In this document: positions 54,974 through 63,411 of the stretch, one piece after another
Numbering within the stretch: position 1 is the stretch's first letter
Layout of the letters: each line of letters starts with the position of its first letter
Origin: Brevundimonas pishanensis
GTDB lineage: Bacteria > Pseudomonadota > Alphaproteobacteria > Caulobacterales > Caulobacteraceae
Assembly: GCF_022750635.1 (NCBI RefSeq)
Contig: NZ_JAJKBG010000002.1
Span: 310,001-374,000, forward strand
Direction: 5' to 3'
Length of the DNA stretch: 64,000 nucleotides
The notes under the pieces: generated by a model
Told to the model about the DNA's origin: nothing
Databases searched by the model: none
The model's input: the letters and a program-made list of their open reading frames with translations, nothing else
Made by a program: the position numbers and the translations under genes

Positions 54974-55434
54974 GGTGCCGCCCCTGTCGAGGTCGTCAAT
55001 AAAATGCGCAGGATACCCTTCGGCTGACCTGATGTTTTCTCAACTTGAAAGAAATCGACAAATAGTCCGCCGCCGCTTTGGGCGTAGGCTGGAAACATTT
55101 CGCCGAGATATTTAGCCTTTTGGGCTTGTCGTTTTCCGCTGAAGTCCTGAAGGACGGGATCCAGTTTGGAAAAATCCATACCGGCGTGATCCCAGCATCC
55201 ATCAAAGTCGTCTGGATGATCCTTGGCTGTAGTGAAGCTCCCGTCAAGGAAAAGAATACGGCAGCCCGCAGCACGAAGACTATCGACCGCACGTACAAAA
55301 CCCGCGAACAACAACTCACGATGGGGTGTCGTCGCGAAGCGAGCGGCGATCTCCTCAATCGTCGCATCGTGAACACCCGGGGGCAATACCGCCCAGGGCG
55401 AACCGTGTCCAATGTCAATCAGATCAGGAATCAT
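54970..55434 (-). CDS. DUF6932 nucleotidyltransferase-like protein
   Basis: Protein of 154 residues. LRAAGCRILFLDGSFTTAKD followed by HPDDFDGCWD resembles a minimal nucleotidyltransferase site (GS, then D-x-D) as in the DUF6932 family, related to MNT/AbiEii-type folds. The start MIPDLIDIG is preferred to an ATG 12 bases upstream because a TTGACA promoter sits so close that the upper ATG would fall in its -10 region. First gene of the operon, coupled by ATGA overlap to the XRE-ImmA gene. Possibly a toxin or modifying enzyme; inference only. Confidence 0.75.
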   Translation of the reverse strand: MIPDLIDIGHGSPWAVLPPGVHDATIEEIAARFATTPHRELLFAGFVRAVDSLRAAGCRILFLDGSFTTAKDHPDDFDGCWDHAGMDFSKLDPVLQDFSGKRQAQKAKYLGEMFPAYAQSGGGLFVDFFQVEKTSGQPKGILRILLTTSTGAAP

Positions 55435-55439
55435 TAGAC

Positions 55440-55480
55440 CCAACATTATTGTTGTGTCAGCTTATGTCAAGTAACGTTGG
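55440..55480 (-). promoter_or_regulatory. Promoter and inverted-repeat operator of the DUF6932 operon
   Basis: On the minus strand TTGACA (55,470–55,465) is followed after 16 bases by TAATGT, or after 14 by AATAAT. The preferred ATG at 55,434 lies 0–2 bases from the expected transcript start. An imperfect inverted repeat (CCAACATT at 55,440–55,447, AACGTTGG at 55,473–55,480) flanks the promoter, a likely operator for the XRE protein. Confidence 0.5.
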
Positions 55481-55740
55481 AATCTGATTGGTCGCGACAT
55501 TCGTATGCTAATGCCACCTCAAAAGCCTTAGTTTTGAGTCTATCTGGATCATTTGCACGGGATAGTGCCTTCACAGATCAATCGATCACACTGGCTGAAC
55601 TAAGGGCCGCCATCAAGAAGATGGAACTGCCGAAGAATCCAAACTACGGTCGAATTGGGGTCAAGAACATTAAGCCATTGGACTGCAAGGAACTGCAAGG
55701 CTCACTCAGACGATCCAGTACTTTTCTAACCCACCACTGA
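55477..55740 (+). CDS. Doubtful small open frame in the element
   Basis: Up to 87 codons starting from TTG with no clear ribosome site. The part SITLAELRAAIKKMELPKNP followed by NYGRIGVKNIKPLDCKEL is protein-like. It starts inside the divergent operator region, so it could be a short gene read away from the DUF6932 operon. I do not recognise it. Confidence 0.35.
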   Translation: MESDWSRHSYANATSKALVLSLSGSFARDSAFTDQSITLAELRAAIKKMELPKNPNYGRIGVKNIKPLDCKELQGSLRRSSTFLTHH

Positions 55741-55905
55741 GCTTATTTTACCGACCATAATAATTGCAAGGATAGCGACACATTAAGCCCGGGGGTGGCG
55801 CGGGGGGAAAAGCGCGGGGTTTGGGGCAAGGCGGCGCAATTCGCCACTGAGCGGCCAAAATCGCGCTTTGCGGACCAAAGTCGAGCCGATCCGCACCGAC
55901 ACGGC

Positions 55906-56205
55906 CTAGCGGCGGCGCTCCCACCACATGACGTCGAGCGCCCCGAGCAGCATCTGCTTCCCCTTCGGCGTCAGCAGCTGGATTGGCCAGTTCCCATCAC
56001 GGAAGGCTGCGCTGTAGGTAATGATGCCATCGCACTCGGGGCAGATCCGCAACTGGTCCCACAGGCTGAACTCCTCGCCTTTGGCCTCAGCGATCTTGGC
56101 GGGATCGACCCTGCCGTGGCGCTTGCAGTGATGGCAGTCCCAATGGACGCTGACGTGATCAGCGGCCATTGCTCCGACAGTTAGGGACCAGGCGGGTTCG
56201 ATCAT
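55906..56205 (-). CDS. Small zinc-ribbon phage protein
   Basis: Protein of 99 residues with two CxxC pairs (WDCHHCKRHG and RICPECDG), about 30 residues apart, so probably one zinc ribbon. The end QLLTPKGKQMLLGALDVMWW is helical. Small proteins of this kind are common beside phage late genes but have no known role. The GC-rich codon use matches the phage genes rather than the AT-richer cargo to the left. Confidence 0.7.
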   Translation of the reverse strand: MIEPAWSLTVGAMAADHVSVHWDCHHCKRHGRVDPAKIAEAKGEEFSLWDQLRICPECDGIITYSAAFRDGNWPIQLLTPKGKQMLLGALDVMWWERRR

Positions 56206-56322
56206 GATCTTGCCTTACGCCCGCCGGTCCCGCGCCGCTAGCGTATGTTGCTAATTTGTTCTGCTTTGAGTTTCGGATCTGGCGCGGGCGAGCGCCTGCC
56301 CTACCCGCGCCGGCGATCGCGA

Positions 56323-57108
56323 TCAGCGATTGGTGATGATCACCTCGCGGGCTTCGACGGCTCCGTTGCCGGCCAAACCATAGGACGTCCCGACGCCCTC
56401 GATCGCGAACTGCCCGAAGATCTCGCGCACCTCCGGTCGATCATTCAGAGACACGATGAACCGGCCCTTGATCGACGCCAGCCGCTCGGCCATGCGGGCG
56501 AACTGATCGCGCCCGAAGCCGTCGCCATAGTAGGTCTCGGTCCCGTAGTATGGAGGGTCGAGATAGAACAGCGTCCCCGATCTGTCGTATCGATCGATGA
56601 AGGCGAGCCAGTCCAGGTTCTCGATCGTGACATCCTGCAGACGGTTGCCGGCAGCGATCAGATCCTCGGACACCGATGACGATCGGAACCGTGACCGACC
56701 ATCCAGGCAGACGCCGAAGTGTTGACCGATGACCTTTCCACCGAAGGCCAGCTTCTGCAGCTGGACGAACCGCGCCGCCCTCTGAAGATCCGTCATCGAT
56801 GTCGGATCCGCAGCCTTCAACTGGTCGAAGTCAGCGCGGCAGGAGAAGGTCCATTCCAGCAGCTGCGTCAGCGCCGCCGGGTGCGCCCTCATACAGCGAA
56901 ACAGGTTCACAAGTTCGCCATTCCAATCATTGATGATCTCGGCCTTGGGGCGCAGCTTGCGCCGGAAAAACACCCCGCCCATGCCGACGAACGGCTCGGC
57001 ATACAGATCATGCGGCGTGGCTTCGATCATGGCACACAGCCGCTTCGCCAATCCCCTCTTGCCTCCGACATACGGGGCTACAGGACGAACAGGCTTAATT
57101 GCGCTCAT
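56323..57108 (-). CDS. Phage DNA adenine methylase (Dam, D12 class)
   Basis: N6-adenine methyltransferase of 261 residues. The SAM motif is YAEPFVGMGGVFF near residue 36, preceded by VAPYVGGKRGLAKRL, and the catalytic DPPYYGTETYYG is near 185, as in D12-class enzymes. MSAIKPVRP is the likely start since homology begins there, although the frame stays open ~390 bases upstream. The target site is unknown. Phage-borne Dam enzymes usually protect phage DNA from host restriction. Confidence 0.92.
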   Translation of the reverse strand: MSAIKPVRPVAPYVGGKRGLAKRLCAMIEATPHDLYAEPFVGMGGVFFRRKLRPKAEIINDWNGELVNLFRCMRAHPAALTQLLEWTFSCRADFDQLKAADPTSMTDLQRAARFVQLQKLAFGGKVIGQHFGVCLDGRSRFRSSSVSEDLIAAGNRLQDVTIENLDWLAFIDRYDRSGTLFYLDPPYYGTETYYGDGFGRDQFARMAERLASIKGRFIVSLNDRPEVREIFGQFAIEGVGTSYGLAGNGAVEAREVIITNR

Positions 57109-57383
57109 CGCGCTCAATTTGGTTGAACTCACGTCAGACTCAACAATATGTAGCCCGCGCCTGGACAGGCAGCGGGGCATGACGAGGGTGGCCACCCTCT
57201 GATGTGTCGAGTTACGGCTCGGCGGCTTGGGTGCTTCAACACCCAGGCCACCGCTCAAAATGCCGTGGCCGCCACTGAACTTCTTTGATTCGAAGAGCGG
57301 GTCACCAACCTGCTGTTGTAAAAGCCCGCTACGACAAATTGACCACTTAGAGACCTTCGCCCAGCCTCCATTTCGAGTGTTCA

Positions 57384-58061
57384 ATGCACGATGATCTACT
57401 TGGTAATCGTATTGAGAAAATCTCTCACGAGATCCGACGCATAGAGGCGTCAATTGCTGATGGATCGTACAGCGAGCGTTTGGAAGGCCTGTATGAAACA
57501 CTTGTCGATCTCGAGGCTGTAAAGGTCAAGCGGGATCTTGTTGACGCCCAACGCCAGGTCGCGGCCTCTCAAGATGCGGCGACTAAAGCGCAATTGGCCG
57601 AAACTGCGCTTCAAAACGAGATCCGTGGCAGAAGCGACGAACAACAATATTGGTCCCGTCGGTTTCTGACGTCGCTGACCGTGGCTCACGGCGTCGGCTT
57701 TGTCACAAGCTTGACTGCGCTAACTCGTCAGCCACCACCCATAACAACGCCGGTAGCTGCTTTTGCTATAATATCGACGTTCGGACTTGGGCTATTATTC
57801 ATGGGATCATTGCCCATTTCGATGGCTCGGATAGACCCTTCGAACCCAAATCCCAAGAGAGACGCTCACCGCTTGTTCACCGCGAAAGTTTTTGCTGCCG
57901 TAAGCGTAGCCCTACTCATATTGGGGACTGTCGGTGTTGGCAGCGTGGCTTTCAACACTTTCCAATCTAGCACTGGTACGTCAGCTGATCGCCCAACTAC
58001 CTCGGGTTCGCGGGCCGTTGGCATACCAAGTGATGAAGCTCATCCTCTCGCCGCCGTCTGA
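57384..58061 (+). CDS. Coiled-coil membrane protein of unknown function (possible moron)
   Basis: Protein of 225 residues. The first ~90 form a long coiled coil (IEKISHEIRRIEASIADGSY; LVDAQRQVAASQDAATKAQL). Then come hydrophobic segments (ITTPVAAFAIISTFGLGLLF; VFAAVSVALLILGTVGVGSV) and a Ser/Thr-rich tail. It is read against the phage genes on both sides, which is typical of a moron gene added to a prophage. I do not recognise the family. Its 3' end overlaps a small gene on the other strand. Confidence 0.65.
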   Translation: MHDDLLGNRIEKISHEIRRIEASIADGSYSERLEGLYETLVDLEAVKVKRDLVDAQRQVAASQDAATKAQLAETALQNEIRGRSDEQQYWSRRFLTSLTVAHGVGFVTSLTALTRQPPPITTPVAAFAIISTFGLGLLFMGSLPISMARIDPSNPNPKRDAHRLFTAKVFAAVSVALLILGTVGVGSVAFNTFQSSTGTSADRPTTSGSRAVGIPSDEAHPLAAV

Positions 58062-58188
58062 GTGACCGCAAGAGGTCTTTTTGCTTTTGTCCCCTGATTA
58101 CAGCATCAGGGTGGGAAGCATCGATCAATCTGCCCAGCTGGTGAATCTCTGACGTAAGCCTCTCGATATCCTCATGGGATTGAGTCAT
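57997..58188 (-). CDS. Small coiled-coil protein
   Basis: Protein of 63 residues, MTQSHEDIERLTSEIHQLGR followed by a basic helix QKQKDLLRSLRRRREDELHH; all helix. GGGAG lies 7 bases before the ATG, a strong site. Its 3' end overlaps the end of the membrane-protein gene on the opposite strand by 65 bases. It lies 66 bases downstream of the portal gene and may be co-transcribed with it. Function unknown. Confidence 0.6.
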   Translation of the reverse strand: MTQSHEDIERLTSEIHQLGRLIDASHPDAVIRGQKQKDLLRSLRRRREDELHHLVCQRPANPR

Positions 58189-58254
58189 AACGAACTCCCT
58201 ATCGTGAGAATTCAAGATTACAGCGGTATCAGCAAAGCACAACCGTAGTTTCCC

Positions 58255-59283
58255 TCAGGGATTAACCGCAGTCCGCGCCTTGAACCGCACCACCTCCATC
58301 CCCAGCCAGTCATTGATCGCCAGGAACCGTTGCTGCAGCGGCTGGATCTCGTTGCGATAGAATACGGCGTCTGCCTTCTCGACATCGCCGAACCCGCCTG
58401 CGTTGGCCGGTACCACGCCCAGCAGCTGCGGCGGGACGCGGTGCGCGGCCAGTACATCATCGCGGGTGATGTTCTTGATGCCGACGAACTCGTCCTTCGC
58501 CGCCGCCTCTCCGGGATGCAGCAGCTGGATGCTGTCCTTCTTGCCCTGCGGCAGATGCACGAACATCGAGCGGAAGTTGCCGACGCCCTTGGTGTCCTTC
58601 ATCGCCTTGCGCAGCGCGTCCGCATCCTTCTCGGTCAAGCCGCCCTCGCCGACGTACATGATGAAGCCGGCATGCGCGCCATTGATGTAATAGCGACGAC
58701 GGAACAGGGTCGCGCCTTCATTCAGGAACGCCGACTGCAGCGCGCTGAGATACTCCGGCACCCCGTAGATCTCCTGGTCCAGCCAAGGCTGCATGCCGTG
58801 GAAGACCGTATCGGGCTTGAACCAGTGTTCCTTGTTCCAGCCGCTCAGGAATACGAACTGGCCATCCTCGACGCCGCGGCGGGTATAGCGCGCCAAGCTG
58901 CGCTTCAGCTTCATCGGACGGCCCAGCATGTTGTCGACGCGCTCGACGTAGAAGTTCGCCAGGACAAGATGATCGAGAACGATGCCCTCGAACGTGGCGC
59001 GATCCAGCATCGGATGCGGGATGAAGTCGCGCAGCAGCTGGTTCACCTTCACGCGGAATGCGCTGGAGTGGTGCGACGCGGCATTGCCCGCCTTCGACAA
59101 GGTGTCGAGCGGCAGCGGCGGCTGGTAATAGACGCCGCCGGCTCCCCTCACCTCCCAGCAATCCAGACCTTCCATCAGATCGCGACGGTTCAGCACCGGT
59201 TCCGCATCGCCCAGCGCAAAGGCCGTTGCCGATGCCGGGGCATTGGTTGCAGCTTCAGGTCGGTCTGCTCTGGCCTTAGTCAT
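58255..59283 (-). CDS. Q: Phage portal protein (P2 GpQ family)
   Basis: Builds the dodecameric portal through which DNA enters the head. It has 342 residues, the P2 Q size. Landmarks are YYQPPLPLDTLSKAGNAASH, HHSSAFRVKVNQLLRDFIPH, the KRSLARYTRRG segment and AHRVPPQLLGVVPANAGGFG near the end. The start ATG overlaps the terminase stop by 8 bases, so the two are coupled as in P2. Confidence 0.95.
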   Translation of the reverse strand: MTKARADRPEAATNAPASATAFALGDAEPVLNRRDLMEGLDCWEVRGAGGVYYQPPLPLDTLSKAGNAASHHSSAFRVKVNQLLRDFIPHPMLDRATFEGIVLDHLVLANFYVERVDNMLGRPMKLKRSLARYTRRGVEDGQFVFLSGWNKEHWFKPDTVFHGMQPWLDQEIYGVPEYLSALQSAFLNEGATLFRRRYYINGAHAGFIMYVGEGGLTEKDADALRKAMKDTKGVGNFRSMFVHLPQGKKDSIQLLHPGEAAAKDEFVGIKNITRDDVLAAHRVPPQLLGVVPANAGGFGDVEKADAVFYRNEIQPLQQRFLAINDWLGMEVVRFKARTAVNP

Positions 59284-61255
59284 CGCCGTAAATCTCCACA
59301 GTGGATTCATGTCCGCCCTCGGCTCCGATGGCGGCTGAAATTGGTTCATTGATCAGGGATTGAAGCAGCGCCCAGGCCAGATCGGCGTGTCCTGCTTCGC
59401 GGGTTCTGCCGGCTTCGTAAGTGACTTTACGGCCCGACGCGGTCGTGGTGCGCCGGATCCCCATCAGCGCATTGGCCAGATCCCGGAACTCGGCATCGAA
59501 CTCGAGCCGGCCCTTGGTGATCACGTCCAGCGCCTTGTAAACCATCTGGGTCTTCAGGAAGGCGTCATAGACGTGGCCGACCGCGGTCGGGAAGAAGGTG
59601 TTGACCAGCTGATAGACGGCGTCACCGATGCCGGTCTTGTCGATATCGATCTTGGTGACGTTGTAACGCTGGGTGTAGTCGCGGATGACCTCGGCCTGTT
59701 CGTCGAACCGGCTGCCCGCGAACTGGCGGCGCTCGATCACCCGGAACTTGCCGCCCGGTACCTTCGGCGGTGCCAAAACGATCAGCGCGGCCTTGTCGGC
59801 GTTCTCGCCGTCACCGTTCGGGTCGTATGACAGCCAGACCTCACCGGCATAGGGCCGGCCAGCGCGCAGGATGATGCGCGCCTGGTCCACGTCAGGCCAA
59901 ACGTCTCGCGGATCCACCATGCACGGCCCGATGACCGCCATCGGGAAGACCGACATCGTGTCATCGACAAAGCCGCACATCAGCAGATTGTCGAACTCCG
60001 GCGCGGAATACTCGTCGCGCAGTTCGTCGAGGTCGAACAGGTCGCAGCCCAGCCGCGCCGCGTCCTCGATCGTGACCTTGTGACGCCAGATCTTGTCCGC
60101 CCCGACAATGCCATCCTCGTGCAGCGCTGCCGACATCACGTCGAACAGCTGGCGCTTGTCCTTTGATCGCTTCTTGTTCCAGTCCTCGCCGGTCCAGAAC
60201 CTATAGGCTTCGTGGGTGATGGCGCTCGGCGTCGAGAAGTAGGTCTTCCGATACCGCTTCTGCATCGCCATGCCCGACGCGACCTTCTTCAGCGTCTCGA
60301 AGCCGTAAACCCAGAAGAATTCATCGAAATAGAAGTCGCCATGATAGCCCTGCGCCGTGCGCGCATTAGTACCAAGGAAGACCAGCTCCGGTTGTTCGAG
60401 CAGCTGGCCGTTCTCGTCACAGCCGCGATCGATGACGATAGGATCGCCCGTCAGTTCGACACCGATCTCCTTCATCACGAAGGCCCGGATATAGCCCTTG
60501 AACACATGCGCCTGGTTCTTCGATGCCGACAGGAAGATCTGGTTCTTGCCCGTCTCGAGCGCGACGATCAGCGCCTCGAGCGCGAAGTAATAGGTCGCGC
60601 CGATCTGACGCGACTTCAGGATCATGCGGTTGCGTAGATCACGCTTCGACCACCAGATCTCCTGATAGCCGAACATAAGCTTTTCGAGCGCGGCCTTCAG
60701 CTGCGCCGTCTGTTCCGGCGTGATCCGGTTCTTTTCGGGCTTCTTCTTCGGTCCAGCGTTGCGATTGCCGACCTTGGGGTTGAGGTCGCCTTCGTGGCCG
60801 CCTGGTTGCTGGTACCGGCGGATCCGCGCAAATCGTTCGGCCTGCCGTGACAGCAGATCGATCTCTTTGAAGTCGAGGCCGGTCTTCGCCGCCTTCATCG
60901 TCAGCGCGACATAGCGAGCCTCGGTCACGCCCTCCATGCGCTCAAGCGGGCTGGCCTCGTCCCATTTATCGCGGCTCTTCCAGCTGGCGATCGTGCCTTC
61001 AGGCAGTTCGAGCAGCTTGGCGATATCGGTCAGCCGCCACATCGACCAGTAGAGGAATTTGGCGGCGCGGCGTTCATCCAGCAGCGCCGTTACCGGGAAG
61101 CCGAAACCGCCGCACGACGCCAGCAGCGCGCCCAGATCATCTGGCCCACCTGGCTCCGGTCCATCCTGTTTTATCGGCTTCATTCGCATGGTGCGGACGC
61201 TAACCGCGCCGGCGTCGGGGCTTGACCGGTCCATGTTGTAAGAACCGCCCCGCAC
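59276..61255 (-). CDS. P: Phage terminase large subunit, ATPase (P2 GpP family)
   Basis: Packaging motor ATPase of 659 residues. An N-terminal helix-turn-helix-like part (WSMWRLTDIAKLLELPEGTI) is followed by the ATPase core with the degenerate Walker A LKSRQIGATYYF and the acidic strand GDFYFDEFFWVYG. The nuclease-like C-terminal domain has WLSYDPNGDGENADKAALIV and KIDIDKTGIGDAVYQLV. The start may be the ATG of MDRSSPDAG at 61,234 rather than the GTG. Divergent from the scaffold gene; the gap holds the P2-type divergent late promoters. Confidence 0.95.
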   Translation of the reverse strand: MRGGSYNMDRSSPDAGAVSVRTMRMKPIKQDGPEPGGPDDLGALLASCGGFGFPVTALLDERRAAKFLYWSMWRLTDIAKLLELPEGTIASWKSRDKWDEASPLERMEGVTEARYVALTMKAAKTGLDFKEIDLLSRQAERFARIRRYQQPGGHEGDLNPKVGNRNAGPKKKPEKNRITPEQTAQLKAALEKLMFGYQEIWWSKRDLRNRMILKSRQIGATYYFALEALIVALETGKNQIFLSASKNQAHVFKGYIRAFVMKEIGVELTGDPIVIDRGCDENGQLLEQPELVFLGTNARTAQGYHGDFYFDEFFWVYGFETLKKVASGMAMQKRYRKTYFSTPSAITHEAYRFWTGEDWNKKRSKDKRQLFDVMSAALHEDGIVGADKIWRHKVTIEDAARLGCDLFDLDELRDEYSAPEFDNLLMCGFVDDTMSVFPMAVIGPCMVDPRDVWPDVDQARIILRAGRPYAGEVWLSYDPNGDGENADKAALIVLAPPKVPGGKFRVIERRQFAGSRFDEQAEVIRDYTQRYNVTKIDIDKTGIGDAVYQLVNTFFPTAVGHVYDAFLKTQMVYKALDVITKGRLEFDAEFRDLANALMGIRRTTTASGRKVTYEAGRTREAGHADLAWALLQSLINEPISAAIGAEGGHESTVEIYGDD

Positions 61256-61357
61256 AACAGGCCTGCCTTGAGAATGAAGGGCTAAGGCGGGCGTCTTGGA
61301 GGCCTCAGAGGCCCGCTTATGACGGGCACACCCAATCAGGACCGATCAGGAACCGTC
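61256..61357. promoter_or_regulatory. Divergent late-promoter region between P and O
   Basis: About 100 bases between the start of terminase P (−) and scaffold O (+). In P2 this gap holds two activator-dependent late promoters. I see no clear consensus here, so the role is by position only. Confidence 0.4.
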
Positions 61358-62266
61358 ATGGCCGATAAGACCGCCCGCTTCTTCCGTGTTGCCGTCGAAG
61401 GCGCCACCGCTTCGGATGGCCGCACTATCGAGCGCGTCTGGCTCGAACAGATGGCCGCTTCGTACAACGCCGACACCTATGCTGCCCGCGTGAACATGGA
61501 GCACATCCGCGGCTTCACCGGCGATGGCCCGTTCAAGGCGTATGGCGACGTCCGCGCACTTAAGACCGAAGAAGTCGAGATCGAGATCGACGGCAAGACC
61601 GAGAAGCGTCTGGCCCTGTTCGCGCAGATTGACCCGACCGACGAGCTGGTCACGTTCAACAAGGCTCGCCAGAAGATCTTCACCTCCATCGAGGTCGAGC
61701 CCAACTTCTCCAATACCGGCAAGGCCTACCTAATGGGTCTGGCCGTCACCGACAGTCCCGCCAGCCTCGGCACCGAAGCCTTGCAGTTCAGCGTCAACAG
61801 CAAGGAGCCATTCGCGGCCACGCTGAAGCAAGCCCTCGACGACCGCAAACAGCACAAAACCAGCGTGTTCAGCGCCGCTTACGAAACCGAACTGAACTTC
61901 GACGCCTCCGGTGATGATGCCAAATCGGGCGGTGCTCTCACCCTTGACGCAATCGTCTCGGCTTTCGGCCGTCTAGTCGGCAAGTCGGAGCCAACCGCCC
62001 CTGTTCAGGCTTCAGCCGCCGCCGCTCCGACGGTCGCCGCAACAGCACAACCCGATCAAGCTGCCTTGGCTCACGCCTTCAACCAGTTCGGCACCGACCT
62101 GAAGTCGCTGCTGGCCGAAACCACCCAGGCCACGAACGCCCGCTTCGCCAAACTGGAGACCGAACTGGGCACTCTGACCAAGGCGCTCGAAGAGACCCCC
62201 AACAGCTCCTACGCGCGCCGCCCGTCGCACACCGGCGGCAATGGCGTCGAACTGACCGACTGCTGA
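61358..62266 (+). CDS. O: Capsid scaffolding protein / protease (P2 GpO family)
   Basis: Scaffold with a self-cleaving serine protease in its N-terminal half; 302 residues. Likely catalytic His in YAARVNMEHIRGF and Ser in GLAVTDSPASLGTEAL. The C-terminal half has an Ala-rich linker and a coiled coil (FAKLETELGTLTKALEE) that binds capsid subunits. MADKTARFF is the start since AGGAA lies 7 bases upstream. It is followed by capsid gene N. Confidence 0.94.
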   Translation: MADKTARFFRVAVEGATASDGRTIERVWLEQMAASYNADTYAARVNMEHIRGFTGDGPFKAYGDVRALKTEEVEIEIDGKTEKRLALFAQIDPTDELVTFNKARQKIFTSIEVEPNFSNTGKAYLMGLAVTDSPASLGTEALQFSVNSKEPFAATLKQALDDRKQHKTSVFSAAYETELNFDASGDDAKSGGALTLDAIVSAFGRLVGKSEPTAPVQASAAAAPTVAATAQPDQAALAHAFNQFGTDLKSLLAETTQATNARFAKLETELGTLTKALEETPNSSYARRPSHTGGNGVELTDC

Positions 62267-62317
62267 TCCCGCCCCTTCCCGCCACGCTCCACACGCCCAA
62301 CCGCACCGGACCCGATC

Positions 62318-63364
62318 ATGAAGACGAAAACCCGCCTGCTGTATTCCAGCTATCTGTCGCGTCAGGCAGAACTGAACAACGTCGCCGAAACCACTGTCGC
62401 CACTGGTGGCAAGTTCAGCATCGACCCGTCGGTTCAGCAGACCCTTGTTGGAAAGCTGGGCGAAAGCTCGGCCTTCCTCGGTCAGATCAACGTCATCGTC
62501 GTTGACGAACAGTCGGGCGAGGCCCTTGGCCTTGGTGTCGCCGGCACCATCGCCGGGCGCACCAACACCGAATCCACCGACCGCGAAACGCGCGACCCGA
62601 CCTCGCTGGAGGCCAACAGCTACTTCTGCAAGCAGACCAACTTCGACACCCATGTCAGGTACGCGAAGCTGGATATGTGGGCGAAGTTCGCCAACTTCCA
62701 GGCGCTGATGCGCGATCAGATCCTGCAACAGCAGGCCCGCGACATCATCATGATCGGCTTCAACGGCGTCCAGGCAGCAGCCACCACGGACCGCACCACC
62801 TATCCGATGCTGCAGGACGTCAACATCGGCTGGCTGCAGAAGATCCGTGCCCATAAGCCGACTGCCGTCTTCAAGACCGGCACGATCGAGGCCAACCATA
62901 TCCATGTTCGCGCCACCCAAGGCGATTACAAGAACCTGGACGCGCTGGTCTATGACGCGCTGCAGAACTTCATGCCGGAATGGGCGCGCGACGACACTGA
63001 ACTGGTGGCCATCGTCGGCGGCGGTCTGCTGCACGACAAATACTTCCCGATGGTCGACGGTGAAGACAAGCCGACCGAGAAGATCGCTACCGACATCCTG
63101 ATGTCGAAGAAGACGCTCGGCGGCCTGCAGGTGGCCAAGGTGCCGTTCTTCCCTGCCGGTACCATCCTGATCACCCGCCTGGATAACCTGTCGGTCTATG
63201 AGCAGGAAAACACCCGCCGTCGCACTATCATCGACAATCCTAAGCGTGACCGCATCGAGACGTTCGAGTCGGTGAACCACGCCTATGTCGTCGAAAGCTA
63301 CGACTACGCCGTGTTGATCGAAAACATCGTCGTTGACGAGCCGGTCCCGCCCCAAGGCGGTTAA
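62318..63364 (+). CDS. N: Phage major capsid protein (P2 GpN family)
   Basis: HK97-fold shell protein of 348 residues; P2 N has 357. Landmarks are FSIDPSVQQTLVGKLGESSA, TDRETRDPTSLEANSYFCKQ, FDTHVRYAKLDMWAKF, WLQKIRAHKPTAVF and, near the end, YDYAVLIENIVVDE. The N-terminal ~30 residues are probably removed by the GpO protease in assembly. It sits between O and M as in P2. Confidence 0.96.
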   Translation: MKTKTRLLYSSYLSRQAELNNVAETTVATGGKFSIDPSVQQTLVGKLGESSAFLGQINVIVVDEQSGEALGLGVAGTIAGRTNTESTDRETRDPTSLEANSYFCKQTNFDTHVRYAKLDMWAKFANFQALMRDQILQQQARDIIMIGFNGVQAAATTDRTTYPMLQDVNIGWLQKIRAHKPTAVFKTGTIEANHIHVRATQGDYKNLDALVYDALQNFMPEWARDDTELVAIVGGGLLHDKYFPMVDGEDKPTEKIATDILMSKKTLGGLQVAKVPFFPAGTILITRLDNLSVYEQENTRRRTIIDNPKRDRIETFESVNHAYVVESYDYAVLIENIVVDEPVPPQGG

Positions 63365-63411
63365 TCGGCCCCTCTCACCCCCTGATTAGATCAACATAAG
63401 GACGAACCCGA

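Noticed and set aside
58330..59352. Plus-strand open frame of 340 codons opposite the portal gene
   Set aside because: Portal homology is clear on the minus strand.
62012..63355. Minus-strand open frame of 447 codons opposite scaffold and capsid genes
   Set aside because: Spans two well-supported phage genes in antisense.
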